64,000 bases of DNA, taken from Clostridium beijerinckii. GTDB taxonomy: Bacteria; Bacillota; Clostridia; Clostridiales; Clostridiaceae. This document shows positions 44,798 to 52,077 of the stretch, piece after piece (the first letter of the stretch is position 1; the number at the start of each line of letters is the position of its first letter). The stretch lies in the NCBI RefSeq assembly GCF_018223745.1, contig NZ_CP073653.1, positions 2,074,001 through 2,138,000 on the forward strand, written 5' to 3'. Under the pieces are notes generated by a model, which worked only from the letters and a program-made list of their open reading frames with translations, did not search any database and was not told where the DNA came from. The position numbers were made by a program, and so were the translations under genes.

Positions 44798-46198
44798 ATG
44801 ATTAACTTAGTATTAACACCGCTTCACTATATTTATCTTATTTTTATCATTATAATTATATTGGCTATGGTGAAGAAGAAAGATATCTCTCTTTTATGTA
44901 TATTAGGCATTTTTATTCTGGGATTGGCCGGAACAGAATCAATTTATAAATCTGTAATGGGAGTATTTAATAGTTTTGTTTATGCAGCAAAGGAATTGAT
45001 GCCAACAATTTTTATAATATCAATAATAACAGCAATGAGTAATACATTAATGGACTCTGGAATAAATGATGAGATGGTGTCTCCTTTTAGAAAAGTTATA
45101 AAAAATTATTGGATTGCTTATTGGGTAATTGGAATTTTTATGATGGTTTTATCGTGGTTTTTCTGGCCATCTCCAGCAGTTGCACTTATAGGGGCATTGT
45201 TTCTACCTATTGCTAAGAAAGCTGGACTTCCAGCTATTGGAGTAGCTATTTCAATGAATTTATTTGGACATGGTATAGCTTTATCAAGCGATTATATAAT
45301 TCAGGCAGCACCAAAACTTACTGCTGATGCAGCAAGTATACCAGTTTCTGAGGTTATATCTGCAAGTATTCCACTTGAACTAACAATGGGAATAGTTACA
45401 ACTGTTGCTGCATTTTATTTCCTCAGAAAGGAGATTAAATCAGGAGAGATGTCTAGTGAATATGAGGAAATAGAAAGTTCAACATCAATTTCAAGTTCTT
45501 CAATGCTTATTTCTTCAAAAAAAGTAAGAAGGTTTTTAGCGTTATTAATTCTAGTATTATTTGCATTAGATATTTTTATAATGTATATTGCTAAATTACA
45601 AGGTGGTGATGCAACAGCGCTTATTGGAGGTACTGCTATATTTATCCTGAGCTTAATTTCAATACTAGCTTATAAAGAAAAATCACTAGATAAAATTACT
45701 GATAATCTTGTTAAAGGACTCCAGTTTGGTTTCAAAATATTTGGAGTTGTTATACCAATAGCTGCATTTTTTTATTTAGGTGACTCTGCATTTACAGATA
45801 TATTTGGAAAGATACTTCCAGAAGGCTCAAATGGCATAGTTAATGACTTAGGTGCTGCACTTGCAAATAACGTTCCAATAAATTCAACTATTTCTGCCGG
45901 CACACTTACAGTAGTTGGCGCAATTACAGGCTTAGATGGATCAGGTTTTTCAGGAATATCTTTGGTAGGATCCATTTCGAAAATATTCTCAACTGCTTTA
46001 GGTGGTGGTGTAGCAACATTAACAGCTTTAGGACAAATTGCAGGAATATGGGTAGGTGGAGGAACCGTAATCCCATGGGCACTAATACCAGTAGCAGCGA
46101 TTTGCGGTGTAGATGCATTTGAATTAGCTAAAAAAAATCTCAAACCTGTTGTTATAGGATTAATTATCACAACAATAGTAGCAATAATTATTATTTAA
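44798..46198 (+). CDS. Putative transporter of the ion-transporter superfamily
   Basis: The 466-residue protein has ~12 predicted membrane helices, with a polar central loop near residues 215-245 (EMSSEYEEIESSTSISSSS). Conserved-looking features are WPSPAVALIGALFLPIAKKAGLPAIGVAISMNLFGHG in the first half, and DGSGFSGISLVGSIS and GQIAGIWVGGGTVIPWALIPVAA in the second, which suggest two inverted halves. It resembles NhaC/GntP-like carriers in layout, but the substrate cannot be named. AGGAG lies before the ATG. Confidence 0.65.
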   Translation: MINLVLTPLHYIYLIFIIIIILAMVKKKDISLLCILGIFILGLAGTESIYKSVMGVFNSFVYAAKELMPTIFIISIITAMSNTLMDSGINDEMVSPFRKVIKNYWIAYWVIGIFMMVLSWFFWPSPAVALIGALFLPIAKKAGLPAIGVAISMNLFGHGIALSSDYIIQAAPKLTADAASIPVSEVISASIPLELTMGIVTTVAAFYFLRKEIKSGEMSSEYEEIESSTSISSSSMLISSKKVRRFLALLILVLFALDIFIMYIAKLQGGDATALIGGTAIFILSLISILAYKEKSLDKITDNLVKGLQFGFKIFGVVIPIAAFFYLGDSAFTDIFGKILPEGSNGIVNDLGAALANNVPINSTISAGTLTVVGAITGLDGSGFSGISLVGSISKIFSTALGGGVATLTALGQIAGIWVGGGTVIPWALIPVAAICGVDAFELAKKNLKPVVIGLIITTIVAIIII

Positions 46199-46261
46199 CA
46201 AAGTTAAAATCAGGCTAAATTAAATAGCTATATCATTATTAAAATAGAAGATTACGATTAA

Positions 46262-46302
46262 AAGACTCCACTAATTTGTGATTTAGGGGAGTCTTATTTT
46301 TT
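46262..46302 (+). terminator. Terminator of the putative transporter gene
   Basis: A 13-position stem with one mismatch (AAGACTCCACTAA / TTAGGGGAGTCTT) and an 8-base loop is followed by ATTTTTTG. Confidence 0.85.
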
Positions 46303-46303
46303 G

Positions 46304-46385
46304 TATATATATTGCAAAAATAATTCTTCATAAAATTTCTAAAAACATTGCAAGGATTCTAGCCGTAATTGTGAATTGTGAAATG
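46304..46385. repeat. Dispersed ~82-bp repeat, copy 2
   Basis: It is ~91% identical to 14487-14568 in the same orientation. This copy directly follows a terminator and precedes an ECF S-component gene by 150 bp. The right-hand inverted end seen in copy 1 is degraded here. Confidence 0.8.
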
Positions 46386-46452
46386 TGCATTGTAAATTTA
46401 AACATAATATATAATAAAAGATGCAATGTGAAATATAAATGAACCCATACAA

Positions 46453-46481
46453 TTGCTAGAGAACTCCTATAGTGTTATAAT
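46453..46481 (+). promoter_or_regulatory. Promoter of the ECF S-component gene
   Basis: TTGCTA (46453-46458) and TATAAT (46476-46481) are 17 bases apart, giving a ~47-nt leader. Confidence 0.7.
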
Positions 46482-46534
46482 AATCACAACATTTTCCTAT
46501 GAAGATAGAATAATACAATAAGGGGGGCTATTAT

Positions 46535-47146
46535 ATGGAAAATAAGAATTCAAGAATTGTAAAAGTAATTCAGACGGGTGTCCTTGCAGCATTATGCTTT
46601 GTATCATTTACTTTTCTTTCAATAAAAATACCTGTAGGTGAAGATGCGGTTTCACTGCACATTGGGAATGCATTTTGTGTATTGGCAGCATTGCTTCTAG
46701 GAGGCTGGTATGGTGGATTATCAGGGGCTATAGGTATGACAATATCAGATCTATTAGATCCAACATATGCAATCGGAGCACCTAAAACTTTCATTTTAAA
46801 GTTATGCATTGGTTTGATAACTGGTTTAATTGCTCATAAATATGCAAAAATAGATGAAAGTAGGGATAAAAAGTATATAGCTAAATGGACTATTATTGCT
46901 GCAATTGGAGGATTAGCTTTTAATGTTGTTTTTGATCCTATAGCTGGATACTTTTATAAACAATATATTCTTGGGCAGCCGCAGCAAATGGCTGCAGTTT
47001 TGGCAAAAATAAGTGTATTTGCAACCTTTGTTAATGCAGTAGTGTCAGTAATATTAGTAAGTATTATTTATAATGCTATAAGACCCGTTTTATCAAAGTC
47101 TGGATTATTATTACCAGTTGGAGAAAGAAAATCTATAGTAAAATAA
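46535..47146 (+). CDS. ECF transporter S component (vitamin-type substrate binding subunit)
   Basis: The 203-residue integral membrane protein has about six helices. The family signature is seen in VLAALCFVSFTFLSIKIPVG, IGNAFCVLAALLLGGWYGGLSGAIGMTISDLLDP, and FILKLCIGLITGLIAHKYAK. S components bind a vitamin or precursor and use a shared EcfAA'T module encoded elsewhere. Similarity to the PdxU/HmpT group is possible, but no riboswitch or neighbour fixes the substrate. It has a GGGGGG ribosome binding site and its own terminator. Confidence 0.82.
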   Translation: MENKNSRIVKVIQTGVLAALCFVSFTFLSIKIPVGEDAVSLHIGNAFCVLAALLLGGWYGGLSGAIGMTISDLLDPTYAIGAPKTFILKLCIGLITGLIAHKYAKIDESRDKKYIAKWTIIAAIGGLAFNVVFDPIAGYFYKQYILGQPQQMAAVLAKISVFATFVNAVVSVILVSIIYNAIRPVLSKSGLLLPVGERKSIVK

Positions 47147-47168
47147 TAACTTTATTTTTGTATGTAAG

Positions 47169-47208
47169 AAACCATTAAAATCACAATTTCTGATTTTGGT
47201 GGTTTTTA
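47169..47208 (+). terminator. Terminator of the ECF S-component gene
   Basis: Two stacked stems (AAACCA/TGGTTT and AAAATCA/TGATTTT) form a near-continuous hairpin, followed by TTTACC. Confidence 0.8.
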
Positions 47209-47337
47209 CCAATTTAAAATACAATAAATTTTAATTTTTATAAGGCCATACGATCACATAGATGAGAGTTTTATTCTTTGAGTTTAGATTAATGTTCGTG
47301 TTTATAAAGGAAAAAAGAAGAAAAAAATAATTTGTTA

Positions 47338-47366
47338 TTGATTTTTATTAATATATGAGCTAAAAT
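47338..47366 (+). promoter_or_regulatory. Promoter of the riboswitch-controlled flavoprotein gene
   Basis: TTGATT (47338-47343) and TAAAAT (47361-47366) are 17 bases apart. The start near 47373 leaves ~38 nt before the aptamer. Confidence 0.65.
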
Positions 47367-47410
47367 TACCTAGTAATAAGAACTATTTTAAAAAAAAAGT
47401 TAATAATATT

Positions 47411-47484
47411 CACTTATATAAATCTGATAATAAGGGTCGGATGTTTCTACCAAGCTACCGTAAATTGCTATAGGACTATAAGTG
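47411..47484 (+). promoter_or_regulatory. Purine riboswitch aptamer (guanine type by sequence)
   Basis: The three-way junction is clear. P1 is CACTTAT (47411-47417) / ATAAGTG (47478-47484). P2 is UCUGAU / GUCGGA with loop AAUAAGG. J2/3 is GUUUCUACC, and L3 contains the canonical ACCGUAAAU. J3/1 is GACUAU. The specificity base is C47476, which indicates guanine/hypoxanthine rather than adenine. P3 is irregular, with bulged bases (AAGC against UGCUAUAGG). No U-rich terminator follows, so control may be translational. The controlled gene starts at 47525. Confidence 0.9.
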
Positions 47485-47524
47485 TCTACTTAAAAATTAT
47501 ATTTAATGTCAAGGAGAGATAAGA

Positions 47525-48919
47525 ATGAATTATGATGTAATAATAGTAGGTGCTGGTCCAGCAGGAATATTTACTGCGTATGAACTAAAGAAACAAAAAC
47601 CTCAATCTAAAATCCTTTTAGTTGAATCAGGAAAGAGCATTGATAAGAGACATTGTCCAAAAGATAAGACTAAAAAGTGTGTATCATGCAAACCTTATTG
47701 TCATATTACTACTGGATTTTCTGGCGCAGGAGCGTTTTCAGATGGAAAGCTATCTTTAAGCTATGAAGTAGGTGGAGATCTACCTGAACTTGCAGGAGCT
47801 GATTTAATACAAGAATACATAAATTATACAGATTCAATTTATTTGGATTTTGGAGCAGATACTAAAGTTGAAGGTGTAGGAAATAATGAAGCAGTTAAAG
47901 AAATAAGAAGAAAAGCAATACAAGGTGGATTAAAGCTAGTAGATTGTCCAATAAGACACTTAGGAACTGAAAAAGCTCAAGAAATATATTTGAAGATTCA
48001 AAAACATCTATTAAATGCTGGTGTTGAAATTAAATTTGATACAACAGTTAAAAATCTTTTGATAAGAAACAATGAAGTATCTGGGGTATTAATAACAGAT
48101 TCATTAACTAGAAGTAATGATGAAGAAATGTTTTCAGATAAAGTAGTTGTAGCAACAGGTAGAAAAGGTGCTGATTGGTTAAAAGACATGTGTATTGAAC
48201 ACAAGATAAATCATAGTGCAGGGCCAGTTGATATAGGTGTTAGAGTTGAGCTCAGAAATGAAGTAATGGAAAGTGTAAATAATGTACTTTACGAATCTAA
48301 ACTTATAGGGCATCCAGCACCATTTAAAGATAAGGTTAGGACTTTTTGTCAAAATCCAGGTGGTTTTGTAAGTCAAGAGAATTATGATAATAATTTAGCA
48401 ATAGTTAATGGACATTCTTATAAAGATAAGAAATCTGATAATACAAACTTAGCAATTTTAAGTTCGCATAATTTTTCAGCGCCTTTCAATGAACCAATTG
48501 AATATGGTCAGAAGGTTGCAGAACTTGTTAATATGTTGGGAAATGGAAAAATATTAGTCCAAAGATATGGAGATATATTGGATGGTAAGAGAACTTGGGA
48601 AAAGGAATTGTATGAATCAAACGTTAGACATACATTACCAGATGCAGAAGCTGGAGATTTAACATCAGCTATGCCATATAGAACTATGACAAATATTTTA
48701 AACTTCATACAAGCCATGGATACAGTAGTTCCAGGATTTGCAAGCAGAGAAACATTATTATATGGCCCAGAAATAAAATTCTACAGTAATAGAATTGATT
48801 TAGATAAAAATTTCGAAACTAATATAAAAGGCTTACATTGTTTAGGTGACTCAAGTGGATGGACTAGAGGACTTATGATGGCATCAGCCATGGGTGTGAT
48901 AATGGGTAGAAAACTTTAA
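47525..48919 (+). CDS. COG2509-type NAD(P)/FAD-dependent oxidoreductase
   Basis: The 464-residue flavoprotein starts with a Rossmann FAD motif (DVIIVGAGPAGIFTAYELKK). A Cys-containing stretch (HCPKDKTKKCVSCKPYCHIT) and GFSGAGAFSDGKLSLS follow. The C-terminus ends with GLHCLGDSSGWTRGLMMASAMGVIMGRKL, which is characteristic of uncharacterised COG2509 dehydrogenases. The reaction is not established. AAGGAGAG lies before the ATG. The gene stands alone, with its own promoter, a purine riboswitch and a terminator, so its product is probably tied to purine metabolism. Confidence 0.88.
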   Translation: MNYDVIIVGAGPAGIFTAYELKKQKPQSKILLVESGKSIDKRHCPKDKTKKCVSCKPYCHITTGFSGAGAFSDGKLSLSYEVGGDLPELAGADLIQEYINYTDSIYLDFGADTKVEGVGNNEAVKEIRRKAIQGGLKLVDCPIRHLGTEKAQEIYLKIQKHLLNAGVEIKFDTTVKNLLIRNNEVSGVLITDSLTRSNDEEMFSDKVVVATGRKGADWLKDMCIEHKINHSAGPVDIGVRVELRNEVMESVNNVLYESKLIGHPAPFKDKVRTFCQNPGGFVSQENYDNNLAIVNGHSYKDKKSDNTNLAILSSHNFSAPFNEPIEYGQKVAELVNMLGNGKILVQRYGDILDGKRTWEKELYESNVRHTLPDAEAGDLTSAMPYRTMTNILNFIQAMDTVVPGFASRETLLYGPEIKFYSNRIDLDKNFETNIKGLHCLGDSSGWTRGLMMASAMGVIMGRKL

Positions 48920-48987
48920 AAATATTGAAAATACTAAGTTGTATTAATATAAAGTATTCATAAATTCAGGGGATGATAACATCCATT

Positions 48988-49040
48988 AAACAGTATTCTA
49001 CATAATTTTTTATGAAAATTATGGGGGATGCTGTTTTTTT
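48988..49040 (+). terminator. Terminator of the COG2509-type gene
   Basis: AAACAG...CTGTTT outer arms with an inner CATAATTTT / AAAATTATG stem are followed by TTTTT. A small GGATG/CATCC hairpin precedes it at 48971-48985. Confidence 0.8.
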
Positions 49041-49115
49041 ATAAAAGATATATTAATTTAAATGATGTGTTATTAGTAATAACCTAAAGTTAAGATTATA
49101 AATTGTATAAAGAAA

Positions 49116-49409
49116 TATAGATAACCCAACTAAGACCTTAACTTATGCATATAACTCGCTGAAATGAGTAACATACTTTTGTTCCAGTTTCTAGGTAATT
49201 CTGATGGGTGATTCTAAGGCTATAAAAGTTGCACCCAAAGTGCTAGTCTCAAAGAACAAGCTTTGAACTAGCACATTTGGAACAACTTATAGCCAAAGAA
49301 TCACATCCATCAAAATTACCAATGAAACATTCCACAAAAGTATATTACTCATTTCTGGTTGGAAGACATTTCATAGTCTAAGTATAGTTTATGATTATGT
49401 TATATATAT
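49116..49409. mobile_element. Palindromic element A (IS630-linked, non-coding)
   Basis: A ~295-bp segment has ends like those of the neighbouring IS. Its left end (TATAGATA...ACTTATGCATA) matches the IS left end at 29 of 36 positions, and its right end is a degraded inverse (TAAGTATAGTTTATGATT). Inside, 49162-49354 form a long imperfect hairpin with ~93-nt arms. The outer arms are AAATGAGTAA / TTACTCATTT, the middle is GGCTATAA / TTATAGCC, and the tip is CTTTGAAC opposite GTCTCAAAG around an AACAAG loop. It has no coding capacity. Confidence 0.75.
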
Positions 49410-49498
49410 AGATATCCAAACTAATAAATACACTTATGCATAGCATATTTATTTTTACACAAACTAGTATTAGTTAATTTTTGTAAGGAGAAATAGCT

Positions 49499-50041
49499 AT
49501 GGGTAGAAAAGGTATTGAAGTAACATCATTATATAATTGGACAATCGAAAATCTTAAGAAAATGAGAAATTCATCTAAGGACGAATTTGCTCGTAACGTG
49601 CTAACAGCTGTAATCATGAGATATGAAGGAAATAGTACTATTGAAATATCAAAGTTTTTATTAAAAACTAAATCAACAGTTATTCATTATATAAAAAGTT
49701 GGAATTCCGTCGGTCTTAAGGCACTTAAAGATGGTCGTGGTGCTTTGACCGGAGGAACTTTTACAGCCGAAATGAAGGATGATTTAGTAAATACTGTTCT
49801 AAATACGCGTCCAAACGATTTCGGATTCATCGGAAATGTATGGACTTGCCCTCTCTTGGCAGAATATATAAACCAAAACTATGGTATTAAATATTCAGAT
49901 GAATATATAAGAGTTTTATTAAAAAAACGTAGATTAAGCTATAAAAGAGCTCAACGAAAGCCTAGTAAGGCTGATAAAAAAGAACAAGAGGTCTTTAAAA
50001 AAAATGCGAACCCTTCTCCATACTGTAGAAAATTCTTCTGA
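49499..50041 (+). CDS. IS630 transposase, ORF A (helix-turn-helix part)
   Basis: The 180-residue N-terminal part has two helix-turn-helix modules for DNA binding (VIMRYEGNSTIEISKFLLKTKSTVIHYIKSW; IKYSDEYIRVLLKKRRLSYKRAQRKP). The frame ends 16 codons after an eight-A run at 49997-50004 and overlaps ORF B. IS630 transposases are often made as a fusion through slippage at such a run. AAGGAG precedes the ATG. Confidence 0.88.
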   Translation: MGRKGIEVTSLYNWTIENLKKMRNSSKDEFARNVLTAVIMRYEGNSTIEISKFLLKTKSTVIHYIKSWNSVGLKALKDGRGALTGGTFTAEMKDDLVNTVLNTRPNDFGFIGNVWTCPLLAEYINQNYGIKYSDEYIRVLLKKRRLSYKRAQRKPSKADKKEQEVFKKNANPSPYCRKFF

Positions 50042-50576
50042 TACTGTTTTGTATGCCTTAGATGAGACTGGTCTTAGGACAGAATCTGATATTCGTAGGA
50101 CTTGGAGTAAGGTAGGTGTATCCCCTGTTTTGGAAAGTAATAATTCTCACGAAGGACTTAATTTAATTGGTGCAACTGAGATTTCAAAAAAATTCGATAC
50201 CATTATGGATGCTTATTCCGCTCAACATTCTATTAAATCACATGAGGTTGAGGTTTTTCTTGAAAGATTGCTTGACGCAAATCCGGGCAAAAAAGTATAT
50301 GTTTTATTGGATAATGCAAAATTTCATACATCTAAAGAAATTCAAGATTTCGCTAACGCGCATAGCGAAGAATTGTTTTTAATAAATACTCCTAGATATT
50401 CTCCTAAGTTAAATCCTCAAGAAAATATCTGGAATAAATTAAAAAGTTGTATTTTCAGTCCTAGTGCTTTTCCTTCTATTGATGACCTTTTTTCCTCTGT
50501 ATCATCAATTTATGATTGTTTCAATGATGATACAAATATGGTTAAGTCGTTAGCTTATGCTAGAAATTACTACTAA
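50004..50576 (+). CDS. IS630 transposase, ORF B (DDE catalytic part)
   Basis: The 190-residue catalytic domain has the DDE triad: Asp in LYALDETGLR, Asp in VYVLLDNAKFHTS, and Glu in PRYSPKLNPQENIWNKLK. It lies in the +1 frame relative to ORF A and its ATG is at the end of the A8 run, with no ribosome binding site of its own. Joining needs a +1 shift, loss of one A, or transcript slippage. If the run was originally A7 or A9, the element may instead be inactive. Confidence 0.88.
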   Translation: MRTLLHTVENSSDTVLYALDETGLRTESDIRRTWSKVGVSPVLESNNSHEGLNLIGATEISKKFDTIMDAYSAQHSIKSHEVEVFLERLLDANPGKKVYVLLDNAKFHTSKEIQDFANAHSEELFLINTPRYSPKLNPQENIWNKLKSCIFSPSAFPSIDDLFSSVSSIYDCFNDDTNMVKSLAYARNYY

Positions 50577-50604
50577 TAAGTCTAATTCTAAATTTGTTTA
50601 TCTA

Positions 50605-50916
50605 TATAGATATCCAATTTAAGAATTCAACTTATTAGATGAATGTATTTGCAAATTTGCTAAAACTTTAAGTTCATATCATCACTAGAAATCATAAATA
50701 TATTTGTGGAGAAAACATTTGAAAATGAGCTGTTAAAGGTTCTTAGCTGTAGGTTGTTCCAATTTAGCTTGTCAAACTGAAAGGTGGAGCATGCTAAATT
50801 GGATACAACTTGCTGCTTAGAAATTTTAGCGATATTTTCATAGCTTTTCGGAACAAAATATTTATGATTTCGGTAAGTTATCACATAAGTTTAGTTTTAA
50901 ATTTGGATATCTATAT
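50605..50916. mobile_element. Palindromic element B (IS630-linked, non-coding)
   Basis: A ~312-bp segment has inverted ends. The left TATAGATATCCAATTTAA and the right TTAAATTTGGATATCTATA are nearly perfect inverses. The inner 50688-50871 form an imperfect hairpin, with a perfect outer 13-bp arm (GAAATCATAAATA / TATTTATGATTTC) and a perfect inner 10-bp arm (CCAATTTAGC / GCTAAATTGG). Its 5' arm is related to the 3' arm of element A, sharing the GTTGTTCCAA motif. It has no coding capacity. Confidence 0.75.
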
Positions 50917-50936
50917 GAGAATTATAAAATTAATAA

Positions 50937-50970
50937 GGGTAACTTATTACAATACATAAATAAGTTACCC
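50937..50970. other. Hairpin downstream of the IS630 cluster
   Basis: GGGTAACTTATT and AATAAGTTACCC form a perfect 12-bp stem with a 10-base loop. The T-run is weak. From here to the promoter at 51200 the DNA is A/T-rich and shows no gene. Confidence 0.5.
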
Positions 50971-51199
50971 ATAAACGATTTTATATAGAAGGATAAATAG
51001 TTAATAAGAAATTATCTTATTTTCTTATTATAGCTGATAATTATTACAAGATTATAACAAATATGTTAATTCAATATAAACATTATATTAAAATGAACTT
51101 AAATATGATATTTAAGGACAGTAAATAAAATTTTTTATACATTTAATAATTACCTTTAAATATGTAACAATTATTGTAAGGTAAATATTGCATTTAATG

Positions 51200-51227
51200 T
51201 TGATTTTTCTTATATTATTGTTATAAT
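51200..51227 (+). promoter_or_regulatory. Promoter of the c-di-GMP-controlled operon
   Basis: TTGATT (51200-51205) and TATAAT (51222-51227) are 16 bases apart. The start near 51235 is ~32 nt before the aptamer. Confidence 0.75.
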
Positions 51228-51266
51228 ATATACATAGAAAGACATAAAGTAACATAAATATACAAA

Positions 51267-51340
51267 GATTGGGAACTGTGAAAAATTCTCTGTATTTGGG
51301 CATCTTGAGAATTTGGAGTTAATGATGCAACCCACCAATC
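51267..51340 (+). promoter_or_regulatory. c-di-GMP-II riboswitch
   Basis: The aptamer has closing stem GATTGG (51267-51272) / CCAATC (51335-51340), a hairpin AAATTCTC / GAGAATTT (51283-51290, 51307-51314) and a pseudoknot GCATC / GATGC (51300-51304, 51324-51328). The hallmark segments UUUGGGCAUCUUGA and GAUGCAACCCACC closely follow the Clostridium acetobutylicum c-di-GMP-II structure as I recall it. Its 3' closing strand is also the 5' strand of the terminator stem, so ligand binding should prevent termination. It therefore reads as an ON switch for c-di-GMP. Confidence 0.93.
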
Positions 51341-51381
51341 AAAACTAATTAATTTTTTTAATTAGTTTTGATTGGTTTTTT
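51335..51381 (+). terminator. Riboswitch-controlled terminator
   Basis: A perfect 18-bp stem (51335-51352 / 51358-51375) with a 5-base T loop is followed by TTTTTT. The first six bases of the stem are the 3' P1 strand of the c-di-GMP-II aptamer. Confidence 0.92.
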
Positions 51382-51462
51382 ATATTTTTGAACTAAACAT
51401 AATAGAGTTAAAAGTAAATAAAATAGTTTTTTAAAGTTAATATATATGAGAGGTGATATGCT

Positions 51463-51666
51463 ATGAAGATACATAATGAAATCATGAAAGTTATAAATGA
51501 TAATTTGGAAAAGTGTTCTAAATTTGAATTTGTTGCAGAGTTAAGAGATTTAACTTTAGCAGATATGTACTATATTGAAAAGATATCGAGTATTGATAGT
51601 ATAAAAGCGAAGTTCAATTATAAAATAATAAATAATACTTATATAAAGATTAATTATTCACGTTAA
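51463..51666 (+). CDS. 67-residue unknown protein under c-di-GMP-II control
   Basis: No family is recognised. The small soluble protein begins KIHNEIMKVINDNLEKCSKF and is predicted helical for ~45 residues, then beta-rich and basic (AKFNYKIINNTYIKINYSR). It has one Cys. AGAGGTGAT precedes the ATG. It is the first gene after the riboswitch terminator, so it should be expressed when c-di-GMP is high, the state linked to attachment in clostridia. No signal peptide or membrane segment is seen. Confidence 0.65.
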   Translation: MKIHNEIMKVINDNLEKCSKFEFVAELRDLTLADMYYIEKISSIDSIKAKFNYKIINNTYIKINYSR

Positions 51667-51690
51667 TTAATATGTAGGAAGAGGGAAGAC

Positions 51691-51786
51691 ATGACACTAA
51701 CTATTAAGATTAAATTAGGCAAAATAAAGAAAACGGAAGATGATGATAATAAAATAATTACAGACTTTTCTCATAAAGAGGTTTAA
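51691..51786 (+). CDS. 31-residue unknown peptide, second gene of the c-di-GMP operon
   Basis: The frame from ATG 51691 to TAA 51786 has GAAGAGGG nine bases upstream and a strong terminator right after. The peptide starts TLTIKIKLGKIKKTEDDDNK and is hydrophilic. It lies 24 bp after the 67-residue gene. Neither the peptide nor the pair is known to me. Confidence 0.5.
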   Translation: MTLTIKIKLGKIKKTEDDDNKIITDFSHKEV

Positions 51787-51790
51787 TTAA

Positions 51791-51838
51791 TAAGAATCAT
51801 GGACATTAGAAATATTGTTTATGATTCTTATTTTTTTG
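51791..51838 (+). terminator. Terminator of the c-di-GMP-controlled operon
   Basis: A perfect 10-bp stem (TAAGAATCAT / ATGATTCTTA) with a 20-base loop is followed by TTTTTTTG. Confidence 0.85.
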
Positions 51839-51877
51839 TTATAATAATATGGTAGATTTGACGAGGAGAGTGATGGT

Positions 51878-52051
51878 ATAAATAAAAAGGTATATGAGCT
51901 ATTAGAGGAGATAAAATTACATTCAGAGAAAATTAGTGATTGGGAACAAATAACAAATATATTTGCTAATGCTATTAAAAGAAAAGGATTGAATAATGAA
52001 GAAGTTGAAGAGATAAGTGAGAGAATACTTAGAGAAGTTAGAAAAAAGTAG
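51878..52051 (+). CDS. Small helical protein, possible non-canonical ATA start
   Basis: The frame is open from 51848 to TAG 52051 and encodes a well-formed small protein (KKVYELLEEIKLHSEKISDW, then TNIFANAIKRKGLNNEEVEE), predicted three helices, ~57 residues. There is no ATG, GTG or TTG in frame before it. GAGGAG at 51863-51868 is nine bases before ATA 51878. Either AUA is used, as a rare start, or a base is missing here. I do not recognise the family, but codon use looks genuine. It has its own terminator. Confidence 0.5.
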   Translation: MNKKVYELLEEIKLHSEKISDWEQITNIFANAIKRKGLNNEEVEEISERILREVRKK

Positions 52052-52077
52052 AAGTGAATTTGAATGATTTATAATAT

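Larger units (their letters stand above)
49407..50608 (+). mobile_element. IS630-family insertion sequence
   Basis: About 1.2 kb is bounded by inverted ends: TATAGATATCCAAACTAATA at the left and, at the right, the inverse of a related sequence (ATAAGTCTAATTCTAAATTT then ATCTATATA). It contains a transposase split into two overlapping frames. The ends abut TATATA-type sequence, in keeping with the TA target preference of IS630/Tc1/mariner elements. Confidence 0.85.

Noticed and set aside
49193..49321. Long hairpin upstream of the transposase as a CRISPR or attachment site
   Set aside because: There is one palindrome rather than spaced direct repeats, and no cas or integrase gene is near.
51112..51303. 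63-codon minus-strand frame over the c-di-GMP-II aptamer
   Set aside because: It lies antisense to a recognised riboswitch and promoter and has no ribosome binding site.
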